Part shown: piece by piece, positions 11,003 through 20,767 of the stretch | How positions within the stretch are numbered: the stretch's first letter is position 1 | Layout of the letters: each line of letters starts with the position of its first letter | Assembly: GCA_033977485.1 (NCBI GenBank) | Contig: CM066984.1 | Coordinates: forward strand, 32,531,501 to 32,595,500 | Source of the DNA: Hydrangea macrophylla | Lineage: Eukaryota; Streptophyta; Magnoliopsida; Cornales; Hydrangeaceae | Direction: 5' to 3' | Length of the DNA stretch: 64,000 nt | Program-made: the position numbers and the translations under genes | Notes under the pieces: generated by a model | Seen by the model: only the letters and a program-made list of their open reading frames with translations | What the model was told of the DNA's origin: nothing | The model's database searches: none

Positions 11003-11695
11003 TTTTTTCATCCACCATTTAGGAAATGGTATGTCTCTATGGTTGTTACTTTTCATGAGTCACAGTCCTACTTTCTTAACCCTTGACTGTCTCTTTAGGG
11101 GGAGCAAAGGAGTGAAGAGATACCTGTATTACCCATTATGATTGAGGTGGAGGCAGAGAGAGTTGAAAAAGAGAGAGTTGAGGTAGAGGCAGAGAGAGTT
11201 GAAAAAAAAAAAAGAGTTGAGGAGAGGGAGCCTGAAAAGGAGAATGACTTGTTGGTCTATTCCAGGGGAACGTGGAGTAAACGGAAGACCAGAGAGACTC
11301 TAGAGGCTATTGCTCCACCACTTCCAGTGTCATTCTTTCTAAGTGATGAAAATTCAGGTAATTCGTCTGATACATACTCTCTTGAACCTAAAGATTTAGA
11401 TGTTTTCATTGCTATCCGTAAGGTTGTTAGATCTTGTACTCAACATCCTATATTGAATTTTATGTCTTACTCTTGCTTATCTCCTTCCGACAAAGTCTCT
11501 TTGTCCAAAAATTTCCTCTATTTGTGTGACTAATCATGTCCAGGATGCTCTTGCTGATCCCAAGTGGAAACATGCCATGGTTGAAAAGATGAAAGCTCTT
11601 CATAAGAGTGGCACTTGGGAGTTGACAACATTATCGAAAGGAAAAAACATTATGAGGGTGCAAATGGGTGTACACCGTGAAGCACAATGCTGATG
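11003..11695 (+). pseudogene. Copia integrase end, linker and RT start
   Basis: The frames read a KWYVSM...TFHES block, the conserved post-integrase motif. A Glu/Arg-rich linker with an imperfect repeat (EVEAERVEKER, 11138-11230) follows. The RT entry then reads DALADPKWKHAMVEKMKALHKSGTWEL (in two pieces, about 11540-11625). Three frames are needed to follow it. The last codons before the solo LTR continue at 13849. Confidence 0.75.
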
Positions 11696-11879
11696 GTTCT
11701 TGTCACGAACCATCCCGCTACGCGCGGAAATAGGACACGTGGCACGCCATCAAGGCTTACCCAGTTCCTTTAAAGTAAAATAGCAGCGGAAAATATTATT
11801 AAAATCAGATTGGTCATAAAAAATTTTGGTCAATTGGAATGCGTCCAAAAGAATAAAAATCAGTTTTGAAAACAGAGGT

Positions 11880-12230
11880 CCAATCGACTAAAGACCTGAA
11901 GCAGTGGGTTCTCAAAAGATCAACGACTCGTCCAGTCGACTATGACTCTGATCCAGTCAACTAGGGCCCAAAATTTTCAGTCGACTGACTCCGTCCAGTC
12001 GACTGTGCCTTAAGCAGAAACAAAATTCAACATTTCCATCAGTTGGTCCAGTCGACTGTGTCGGGGACCCAGTCAACTGGTTTTTCCACTATTTGGATTA
12101 GTAGCTAAAATAGCACAGAGGTCCAGTCGACTGAAAATCGATCTAGTCGACTGATGTTGTCACTATTCACTTTCAGTGGTTAAAACGACACAGGATCCAG
12201 TCGACTGATCGGGGACCCAGTCGACTGATC
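11880..12230. repeat. CAGTCGACTG palindrome cluster in solo LTR
   Basis: About eleven copies of cagtcgactg or near variants (cagtcaactg, cagtcgacta) lie in 350 bp, usually preceded by gatc, gtc or ccc. Read on the LTR's own strand they are 180-530 bp from its 3' end, the same zone as in the Tekay LTR at 10645-10905. Confidence 0.85.
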
Positions 12231-13328
12231 CTGGGCAGAAATGCCCAAACTGCACCAACCCAACTCTAGGGTCTTCCAAACCAAAACCGATACCACCACA
12301 ACTAAAATTAGCGATTTAAAACACCATTACACGTATTTGAATACAAAGTTCAATACTACGAGACTAACTCCCAAGGTTCTATTACAACATATTTTACAAT
12401 TCCCAAATCCTTAATACAAGTTTAGGATTAAAACAAAAATATATAAACAAGAGTGGTTCCCGTCGTCTCATCGGCCTCACTCCTCACGCTTCTTCTTGTC
12501 TTTCTTCTTACCTGCAATGGAGTAAATCTCCACTGCTCAGCTATATGCTGGGTACACAAGTTCTAACATATGCAATATATGATGAACATGCTTTAATCTC
12601 ATAAATCACATAAATAGTCGCAAGGGAGAAAAATACGCCTTCATCCGGTAGAGGCAATTCCAAGCCTTAAACCGCGATGTCAATGGCTAGTCCAAGCCTA
12701 CAACCATTACATCCCCAAGTGCCCTGGTAAGTCCAAGCCTTCAACTATGCACAGTAGCCGTCGCTACTAAAATTCTCAAACATCGAGAAGCTTAATCCGG
12801 CATGAATTTGTATAAGACTCCCCTTTGACCCACATAGATAACTCAACGTGCTCGAGTAAATTTAGACATGCTTTTCATAATTTAGTGTGTGCATAATTAA
12901 CGGGCCTACAATTAACACATGGATTTTGCCAGGATCTCAATTTCGTCGTCAAAATATAAAAACATGTATTTCTCTATATTTCACAAGTTAGAACTTCATA
13001 CCTCGTGCGATTTCCCTCAAACTTTGAAGGATCGACTAGGGGGCCAATTAATCGTCGGATTTCAAAGTTGAGATGATTCCTACAGTTTTATTGGGTTTTC
13101 CCCAAAAGTCTAGAATTAGGATTTTTATAAAAGTTTGCCAAACATGGCCTAAGTAGTATCAAAATGTAGGTCTTACCTCCACGAGTTCAAATCTCAAATT
13201 TGATAAAAAATCTGACGGACAAAAGGTCGCCGATTGTCGTCGCAAAGCCCGTAGGATCAAATCCCCTTTTCTCTCTCCTCTCTAACGATATTTATAAAGT
13301 TTTGTGAAATAATGAATTTCACCCTCCT

Positions 13329-13337
13329 CTATTTATA
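13329..13337 (-). promoter_or_regulatory. TATA box of the solo LTR
   Basis: The plus strand ctatttata reads TATAAATAG on the minus strand, about 510 bp from the LTR's 5' end at 13848. This supports the minus orientation of the LTR. Confidence 0.55.
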
Positions 13338-13848
13338 GGCTAACTCTTTAGGAATCGCATTTACTTCCTCGCGAGTTTCTCAAACATCTAATTAACTCCC
13401 ATAACTTCGCACACGCCCATTTCATGCCTTTACGAGTAAAAATTAGAAATTATAAAAGTTTTTGACTAAGTCTTGTTTGGGTCCAAAAATAACATCCAAA
13501 AACTAAATTCTGTGGAATCTCTACACAACCTACCTTTTTATTTAATGTAATGTTGTTCTCACCACAGTTCTCAAAATGATATCTAACAGTATCAAAATTA
13601 CCAGAAATTATACTACACACGTATAATTACTATTCATGAAAACTCAGATAAAGTTAAATAACATTTAAATCAAATAAATGTCATTTAACCATGCCAATGC
13701 AATATGAAATGCCATGTTCCCGTGTCCTCACTGACACCTTACCGTTGACTCACAGTCAACCTCATTACCATTATCAACTAACATTGATAAACTCACTAAT
13801 TTCAATTATGCATGATAAAACTATGAAATTTTTAGGACGGGTGTGACA

Positions 13849-15185
13849 GTTCTATTGAGCAGTTTAAAGCTCGGTTAGTAGAAAAGGGCTTTACTCAGAC
13901 TTACGGGTGGATTACCAGGAAACCTTTGCACCGGTTGCAAAAATGAATTTAATCTGGATTCTTCTCTCTCTAGAAGCTAACCTGGAGTGGCCTCTTCACC
14001 AGTTTAATGTGAAGAACGCTTTTTTGTATGGAGATTCGGAGGAGGAGGTCTATATGGATGTTCCTCCAGGTTTTGAAGACTCCAAAATAGGAGGAAAAGT
14101 GTGTAGATTGAGGAAGTCTCTATATGAGCTTAAGCCGTCTCCTAGAGCTTGGTTTGAAAGATTTACCCAGGCATTGCTTCGATATGGCTTCAAGCAGAGT
14201 CATGCTGATCACACACTGTTCAGCAAACATTCACCACTAGGTAAGACTTCTGCTCTTATTGTTTATGTTGATGACATTATGCTCACATGAGACGATTTGG
14301 AAGAAATGGAACAGTTGAAGGGGTATTTGGCCAATGAATTTGAGATAAAAGACTTGGGAGCATTGAAATTTTTTCTTGGGATTGAACTTGTTAGATCCCA
14401 ACATGGGATATTCATTTCCGAAAGGAAATATGTTCTTGATCTATTGAAGGAAACCGGTATGCTTGGTAGCGAAGCATGTGATACTCCGATAGAGCCCAAT
14501 CAAAAGCTTAGTGATGACACCAGTGGAGATTGGTTGATACTAGGAGATATCAGGGTTAGAGGGTAAGCTCATATATCTGCCTCATAATCGTCCGGATATT
14601 GCTTTCGCTATTAGTGTTGTCAGTCAGTTCATGCACTCTCCTCGGGAGTCTCATCTCAAGGCTGTTTTTCGAATCCTTCGATATTTAAAGTCTTCTCCAG
14701 GGAAGGGCCTGTTCTTTTTTAAAAAATGATGATTTTAGAGTGGAAGCCTATACTAATGCAGAGTGGGCTGGCTCTATTACTGATAGGAGGTCAACATCTG
14801 GTTATTGTACCTTTGTGGGAGCTAATCTGGTTACTAGGCATAGCAAAAACAAAATGTAGTGGCCAGGTCAAGTGCAGAAGCTGAGTTTAGGGCAGTGGCC
14901 CAAGGGATTTGTGAGCTCTTGTGGATTAAGTCTCTATTAAAAGTTTTGAAGGATTACATGAGGCTTTATTGCGATAATAAATATGCTATTAGTATTGCTT
15001 ATAATCCAGTTCAGCACGATAGAACCAAGCATGTTGAAAGTGACAGATATTTCATCAAGGAAAATATTACCAGTGGTACCATCTGCACTCCTTTTATAAA
15101 GACAGCGGATCAACTTGCCGATATTCTTACCAAGGGAATAGGAAGTCGACTGTTTCATGCCATTTTAGACAAGCTGAATATGTGA
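13849..15185 (+). pseudogene. Copia reverse transcriptase and RNase H
   Basis: RT resumes with FKARLVEKGFTQTYG. It continues DYQETFAPVAKM, FNVKNAFLYGDSEEEVYMDV, LYELKPSPRAWFERF, the catalytic IVYVDDIML (about 14260-14285), LGALKFFLGIELV and [14 protein letters not shown]. RNase H follows with SSAEAEFRAVAQGICELLW (14860-14925), RLYCDN, HDRTKHVESDRYFIKE and DQLADILTKG, ending at 15185. A stop follows YVDDIMLT, and there are frame changes near 13900, 14540 and 14735. It would copy element RNA into cDNA in intact relatives. Confidence 0.9.
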
Positions 15186-15213
15186 GATATATTTGTATCA
15201 GCTTGAGGGGGAG

Positions 15214-15320
15214 TGTTGAGAATTTATTATTATTTTTTATTTATTCTTATTCTAGGGACTCATATGTAACTATTTTTTTTTCTTCTTCTTCTTCTTCATA
15301 ATATATATATGGGGTCTAAC
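15214..15320 (+). mobile_element. Start of Copia 3' LTR (fragment)
   Basis: tgttgagaat begins right after the polypurine tract gcttgagggggag (15201-15213), as expected for the 3' LTR. Only about 100 bp, with (TTC)n and (AT)n runs, can be followed before the sequence changes to unrelated tandem repeats. The LTR end is not certain. Confidence 0.55.
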
Positions 15321-15394
15321 AAATTGTTATCCCTAAGCTTTGCCAAAATAGTATTCAACAAACTCATCCACTACATTACAACTACTTTCAAGCC

Positions 15395-15580
15395 ACTTTC
15401 ACTTGGCGCCGACTCTTACTTCCGGTTACTTTCTCAACTCACTGCACACTAACCCATACTTTCGGTAATTTGTTTTTCAAATCATTAGGCACCGACCCGT
15501 ACTTTCGGTGTACTTTTCAAACCGCTGGGCACCGACCCTTTCTTCTGATACACTGGGCAACGACCCTTACTTCCGGTACA
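15395..15580. repeat. ggcaccgacccttacttccggtac degenerate tandem repeats
   Basis: Five diverged copies start near 15405, 15446, 15488, 15528 and 15556, spaced about 28-42 bp, with a shared core of (g)gcaccgacc(c)-tacttccggt(ac). They lie left of the MULE-like coding region and may be part of its subterminal sequence, but no matching inverted copy was seen on the right. Confidence 0.6.
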
Positions 15581-15699
15581 TAAAACAAAAGACCAAAAAA
15601 AATAAATTAGAAAACATAAAACACAAAAATACTTTCCTCATTTACCGCGAATAGCTTGACGAAAGAAAATTTGGGCACAGTACTCATTGCACGGTCGAT

Positions 15700-16235
15700 C
15701 TATTCTAATTTTTACTCGAAACACTTTTCAAAACTTACTATTCTTTCAAGGTTAAAGTCTAGGACTACACCGTACAGGTTAAAGTTCCTAGCTACACCGA
15801 CTTTACTCGAAACACTATTTTACACACTTACGATCTAGATTGACTAAAGCACTCACACACATACATAGCATAGAACTATGTACAGCCTGATTCTCATGTC
15901 GAGATATGTATATAACCCTTGCTTGGGTGTGGCCATAACTATTCTCTTTCAAACTATCTCGTGTCGAGATAGTATGCAAACTATTCTCTTTCGCACATCT
16001 CGTGTCGAGATACATATGCGACCCTTATCAGGGATACAATCATTCATCTCTTAATATATCTCAAGTCCAGATGCATAACCGACAATCACGTGTCACGGAT
16101 GCTCAAACCATTCCTTGTACACTTTCACACTATAATACCTTCAGCCCAAAATATTCTGACCAGAAGTCGCAACTTCAAGTAGCGACTTTAGACCAGGAAA
16201 AATCATTACTTGAAGTAGCAACTTCAGTACACTAG
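15700..16235. repeat. Mixed short repeats (ctactcgaaacac; ctcgtgtcgagata; cgacttcaagtagc)
   Basis: Three small repeat types follow one another. A repeated acactttactcgaaacac / ggttaaagtc-ctac block is at 15710-15820. Three or four copies of a ~50-bp unit around the palindromic tctcgtgtcgagata are at 15893-16065. A pair of gaagtagcgactt-like units is at 16165-16230. No coding sequence is supported. Confidence 0.55.
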
Positions 16236-16258
16236 AATTCTTCCTTTGCTAACCCATA

Positions 16259-16259
<1 letters not shown>

Positions 16260-16310
<51 letters not shown>

Positions 16311-16580
16311 GCGACTTGTGGAGCTCTACGATCTCTCTTTCTCTCTCTCTCTCTCCCTCTCTCTCTCTCTGTAATCTCTTATAGGTAATCTCTCTCTCTC
16401 TCTGTTGCACACACGCATACACAGACACACACATACACACACACATATACACACAGATACACAATATACATACATAGATATATACACACAGATACACGAT
16501 ACACATAGACACATACACATACAAACACACATACAGAGCCATAATGTATACATACACACAGATACATACAAAGAGACTGT
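16260..16580. repeat. (CT)n then (CA)n-type microsatellites
   Basis: Long CT runs (16260-16405, interrupted by cgacttgtggagctctacgat) are followed by a run of cacaca/atacac repeats (16405-16570). Open frames over this stretch on either strand are low-complexity artefacts. Confidence 0.9.
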
Positions 16581-16581
16581 A

Positions 16582-16706
16582 ATGCTTCAAAAAAATTTGA
16601 AATGCCATAAGCTTCCCAAATTTTAAAATGCTATGCTTCCCAAATTTTATAATACTATGCTCCCCCAATTTTGAAATGATATGCTCCTCCAATTTTGAAA
16701 TACTAT
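16582..16706. repeat. 24-26-bp tandem repeat, five copies
   Basis: The unit is approximately atgcttcccaaattttgaaatact. Five copies run head to tail at about 16582, 16607, 16633, 16657 and 16681, with increasing drift to the left. It lies ~180 bp before the mudrA-like coding region. Confidence 0.75.
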
Positions 16707-16884
16707 GAAATCAATGAACCAAACAAAACATGACGACCAATAATTTTAAAACGTTAGATAAAAAAAAACTTGAAAGGGTACCCAACCATGGGACACATCA
16801 ACGACACGATGGACCATTGATTACTTACACTTGAATTTGTAAATATAAAGGTATTAAAATGGATAGTGTTGTGACTACAATGTT

Positions 16885-19480
16885 GTATTGGGGGGAGCAT
16901 ATGCATTGGAGCGGATGGTCTTTACTACGATAGTAACTATCGAACTTTCATTCGCTTGAGAACCGACGCTCAATATACTGAACTTGTTAGAAAAGTCTGC
17001 AACAAAATTGGGGTTCACCAAAAAAGTGTTCGATTGAAGTTCACTTGTAGGTTTTCATCGGTTCTTGGATATCAAGTTTCCAAGTTTATACCGTTTGAAG
17101 TAAATGATGATGAAAGTCTGCAAGTAATACTAGAAACAACATCTGCTAATATAGCTATAAGCTCTATGGATCTGTATGTCGAGACAGAGAATCTTCCCAA
17201 GGCCCATCAAACATTAGATGACTGGATTGGGCCGTACACTTCTCTGTTGACACAAGAAGGCAAAAGCTCAAACCCGTTTGTACAGGGGTTATTGCTTTCC
17301 ACGTCTACACAATATGTGGATCGCTCAAATCCATTACAAATCAGTCAGACTGAATATAGGAGTTTGATGCAAGACATTGTTTCAGAACGGGCAATTCATG
17401 TGTAGTTCAATTCAGATGATTACGGATATGGTGATGATTGGGCACACAGAAGGATGGACACCAACTTGACTCCGGAAACTCGGATGAAGAAGATGTGCAT
17501 GCAGAAGAGTATACTGGGGAGGATGAGGAAGAGGAGGACGAAGTTATCGAAGATATTGAGCCGACTTCCCAAATAATCCTGAAAATGCTTTGTATGAGCC
17601 TTGTTCATCAACTTTTACATCCTTTGACTTGGGCAACCATACTGGAGAGGCATGTTATGTTTCAAACATTGAGGGTAGGCAATGGAATCCAGATTGAGAT
17701 GAGTTGGTGAAGGGTATGATGTTCAAAACCAAAGATGATCTTTAGAGATTTGTGGAGTTGTACTCGATAAGAACACATCAACAGTACGCGGTGGATCAAA
17801 CCAATTCGGATCGTTGGTCATTGAAATGTGAATTGGCATCACATGGTTGTAAGTGACAGCTACGGGCAAGGTTGAAACAACATGGGATGTTTGAAGTCAT
17901 AAAGGTCGAGCAAAGCCACACTTGTATGTCCCCTATGATGAACCTTGGACACAGAAATCTAAGTTCTCGGCTGGTGGGTAGGGACATACTGCCAATGATT
18001 AAGGAGGATGCATCTATTAACATCGCAACAATATTGGAGAAGGTGAAAGATAAGTACTTGTACACCATCTCATACAAGAAGGCGTGGAATGCGAAATAGA
18101 AAGCCATTAGAATGATTTTTGGGGATTATCGTACATCATACACAGAATTTCCCAAGTTCATGGCTGCAATTCAACAGTATAATATTGGAATAGTTGTAGA
18201 ATGGTTCTATGTGAATGGTGGTAGTGCGACTGTGAAAAACTTCGAAAGAGTATTTTGGGCATTTAAGGAGTCCATTGATGGGTTCAAACATTGTCGCCCC
18301 GTCATAAGTATCGACGCCACATTCTTGTATGGGAAATATAAGGGTGAATTACTAATTGCTATGGGAACATATGCAAATAATCAAATTTTTCCCTTAGCAT
18401 TTGCCATCGTTGACTAGGAGAAAGTTGAAACATGGACGTGGATTCTGAAATTGCTAAGAAAATACGTTGTGCCTGGCAGAGAAAGTATTTGTTTGATATC
18501 CGATCGGCAAAGAGGCATCCTTTCTACAGTAAATGAGCATAATGTAGGGTTTAAGGAGCCCGATAGGTAGCATCGCTATTGCCTCCGGCATGTGCAGAGT
18601 GATTTCGCCACAAAGTCTAAAAATGCATACTTAAAGAAACTTGTGTGGAATGCTGGGAGTACTCACCAAGTCCATAAATAATGGGTTCATGGAAGAGATT
18701 AAGAACGTTGATCCAAAGGCGTGGGAGTATCTTGATGAAATCCAGCCAAAAAAATGGACCATTGCCCATGACGGGGGACGACGGTACGTTATGCAAACAA
18801 CCAACATCTCAGAGTTGTTTAATGGTGTACTCAAGGCAGCTAGGAATCTTCCTATCACCGCTTGTGTTGAAAAGATCTTTTTCCTTGTTGTTAAGTATTC
18901 TAATGAGCGACGTCTACTTGCTGAGGAAGCCATCAGGGAAGGTTTCACCTTCACTCCAAAAGCAATTTGCAAACTGTTGAAATCAGAAGGTAAGATTGGT
19001 GGGTACAATTTTGAGATTTTTCATTCTGGGAATGGGTACATGCAAGTCAACAAAGGGGGAACATCGGGTTCTAGACAAATTGTGAACATATCTAACAGGA
19101 CATGCAGTTGTGGAAAATGGGCTACATATTAAATGCCATGTACTCACGCATTGGCAGTTCTAGCTAAATTTAGAACTTCATATGATAATTATGTTCATCA
19201 ATGTTACACAATTGACTCATACAACCAGTCTTAGGCACCTCAGTTTTTCCCAATCCATCATAAAGATTACTGGAACCCACCTTCTGGTCCTACGGTTGTG
19301 CCGAATCCTTGTATGCTTCGAAGTAAGGGCCAACCACGATCAACTCGCATGAGAAATGAGATGGATTTAAGAGAGGGGGGTAGGGCTACTTATCAATGTG
19401 GAATATGCCAGAAAAAAGGCCATGACAGGAGACGATGCCCCCAACAACACAGTCAAGTTGGGTCATCTAATGCAGTATAA
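16885..19480 (+). pseudogene. mudrA-like MULE transposase
   Basis: The order of domains is that of plant MuDR-type transposases. It starts with an N-terminal GADGLYYDSNYRTF and TELVRKVCNKIGV segment (16895-17180) and an acidic linker (17470-17560). The FVELY...YAVDQTNSDRWSLKCE domain follows (17750-17830). The MULE catalytic block VISIDATFLYGKYKG comes next, with GTYANNQIFPLAFAIVD (18300-18415) and ISDRQRGIL. The HAL-type SWIM finger CSCGKW...MPCTHALAVL is at 19105-19160. A CCHC knuckle CGICQKKGHDRRRC ends near 19437. Several in-frame stops sit at former Gln or Trp codons, and there are frameshifts near 17405-17440 and 18650. An intact product would cut and paste the element. No clear terminal inverted repeats were found. 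Confidence 0.88.
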
Positions 19481-19689
19481 TATTAAGTGTTGTGTTTGAG
19501 CGATGTGCTTTGTAATATATACTTGATTGTTGTGATTATGTAATGTGCAATTGGAAATGAAAACTTTATTTGGACGTAATTATTACAAACATCATAGTAA
19601 ACAAACTCCTTATATAACCACTAAAAACTTCGTAGGTAACTAGTACAAACTTAGTAAACAAAGTCCTTAAATAACTATTACAAACTCCT

Positions 19690-20344
19690 TAGACAACAAT
19701 TGTGCGTTCAACGCTTCAACCTCCGAAGAATTTCCTCTCTGTGTTGTTCCTCGCTTCATTTCCAGATGAGTTGGCAAAATTTAACGGGCCCACACTACTT
19801 TCATTTGTCAAGCCAGTCACTGGTGGCAATTGAAAGATATAACAACATCTATGGTAGCGGTAATGTGCACGGTGCCTCAATGATGTTGTAGTATTGTCAT
19901 ACCTTTTCTACATATATTATTCATGAAAACAATTTTCATAAAATACATATTATCATAACAATTGAAATGGAAATGATGAGAGGTGTTGGTTCTAACCTTA
20001 GCACACCATTCATACCAAGTCTGGTCAGGAGCTTCTAGATAGCTTTCTTCAGTAAAACGAACACCTCTCATCGTTAACAACTCTTGAAGAAGTTCATGTT
20101 CCTTCTTCCAGCTCTAAACCTGAGTTGCAATGGCACCGGCTGGAAGATCACATCCATGGATTGTCTCAGTAAAGATGGTTTGCAAAGCTTCTAAAGCAAC
20201 ATATTTAAAATTCCCATCTTCATGTTTCCATTCTGGAGTAGCAAAATCCATGAGTGCTTTTAGTAGAACACACTTCTCTTCAATACTCAGTATCCTTCTT
20301 TCAAAAAAATGTGGGTGGTACATAGGTATATACTTGTTTGCCAT
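19690..20344 (-). pseudogene. Myb/SANT-like DNA-binding protein (antisense between mudrA and PMD)
   Basis: On the minus strand the frame reads LSIEEKCVLLKALMDFATPE, WKHEDGNFKYVALEALQTIF and GCDLPAGAIATQV (20290-20115). After a stop it reads a WKKEHELLQELLTMRGVRF stretch and APDQTWYEWCAK (20110-20000), followed by a donor-like aag|gttaga. This pattern fits the plant Myb/SANT-like domain (PF12776 type) of uncharacterised proteins and Harbinger-type accessory proteins. The downstream exon is unclear; a frame at 19860-19710 could be the tail. It may belong to the same transposon as its neighbours or be a separate insertion. Confidence 0.5.
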
Positions 20345-20446
20345 ACTAAAAAATAATGCAGTGATAAAGAAGAAGGATAAGAAGGAATGCCTGGGATATC
20401 ACATTGAATCTTAAAAGCACAGTATATATAGACCATGGAATGCATG

Positions 20447-20645
20447 GGTCTGACAACCCAATAGTTGATGTGATAAGTCACTGGGTCTGATGCCAAGCAG
20501 CTGACGCAACAAGTCACTGGGTTTGACAACCCAACAGTATTCGTGACAAGTCATTAGGTCTGACGCCTAACAGTTGACGCGATAAGTTACTGGGTCTGAC
20601 AGCCCAATAGTTGACGTGACAAGTCATTGTGTCTGACGCTTTAAC
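20447..20645. repeat. ~41-bp tandem repeat (gggtctgacaacccaatagttgacg...)
   Basis: About five diverged units of gggtctgacRacccaacagttgacgtgacaagtcact follow head to tail. Each contains a small inverted pair (gggt...accc) and ttgacgtgacaagtcac. The array lies directly upstream of the antisense Myb/SANT-like frame, in its presumed 5' region. Confidence 0.75.
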
Positions 20646-20767
20646 TCTTTTTTTACCACGTAGTTTAACGTATTTAAATAAACCATTGTTTAATATCATG
20701 TTGTCACTTCATTAAATTTACTCGTCATTATTTTGACTAACTATAATGTTTGAACAACCTGCTTATC

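Larger units (their letters stand above)
11701..13848 (-). mobile_element. Solo LTR (Tekay/Del-like) inserted in Copia RT
   Basis: The insert is flanked on both sides by gttct (11696-11700 and 13849-13853) and has TG...CA ends, and removing it restores Copia RT continuity. On the minus strand it starts TGTCACACCCGTCC and ends GGTTCGTGACA, the style of Tekay/Del LTRs. A TATA box (13329-13337) is on that strand, and the palindrome cluster lies near its 3' end. No internal region is present, so it is a solo LTR left by LTR-LTR recombination. The rest of its 2148 bp holds no gene. Confidence 0.9.
10999..15320 (+). mobile_element. Ty1/Copia element, truncated and interrupted
   Basis: The Tekay LTR cuts off everything upstream of the integrase C-terminal end. 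Integrase-RT linker, RT, RNase H, a polypurine tract (gcttgagggggag) and the start of a 3' LTR (tgttgagaat) follow. The RT is split at codon level by a solo LTR at 11701-13848 flanked by gttct. Stops and frameshifts make it dead. The VPPGFE and LYELKPSPRAWFERF wording resembles Ale/Retrofit-type Copia, but the lineage is not certain. Confidence 0.85.

Noticed and set aside
16249..16692. Long open frames on the minus strand rich in RERERE and CVCVY
   Set aside because: They are translations of CT and CA microsatellites and have no protein features.
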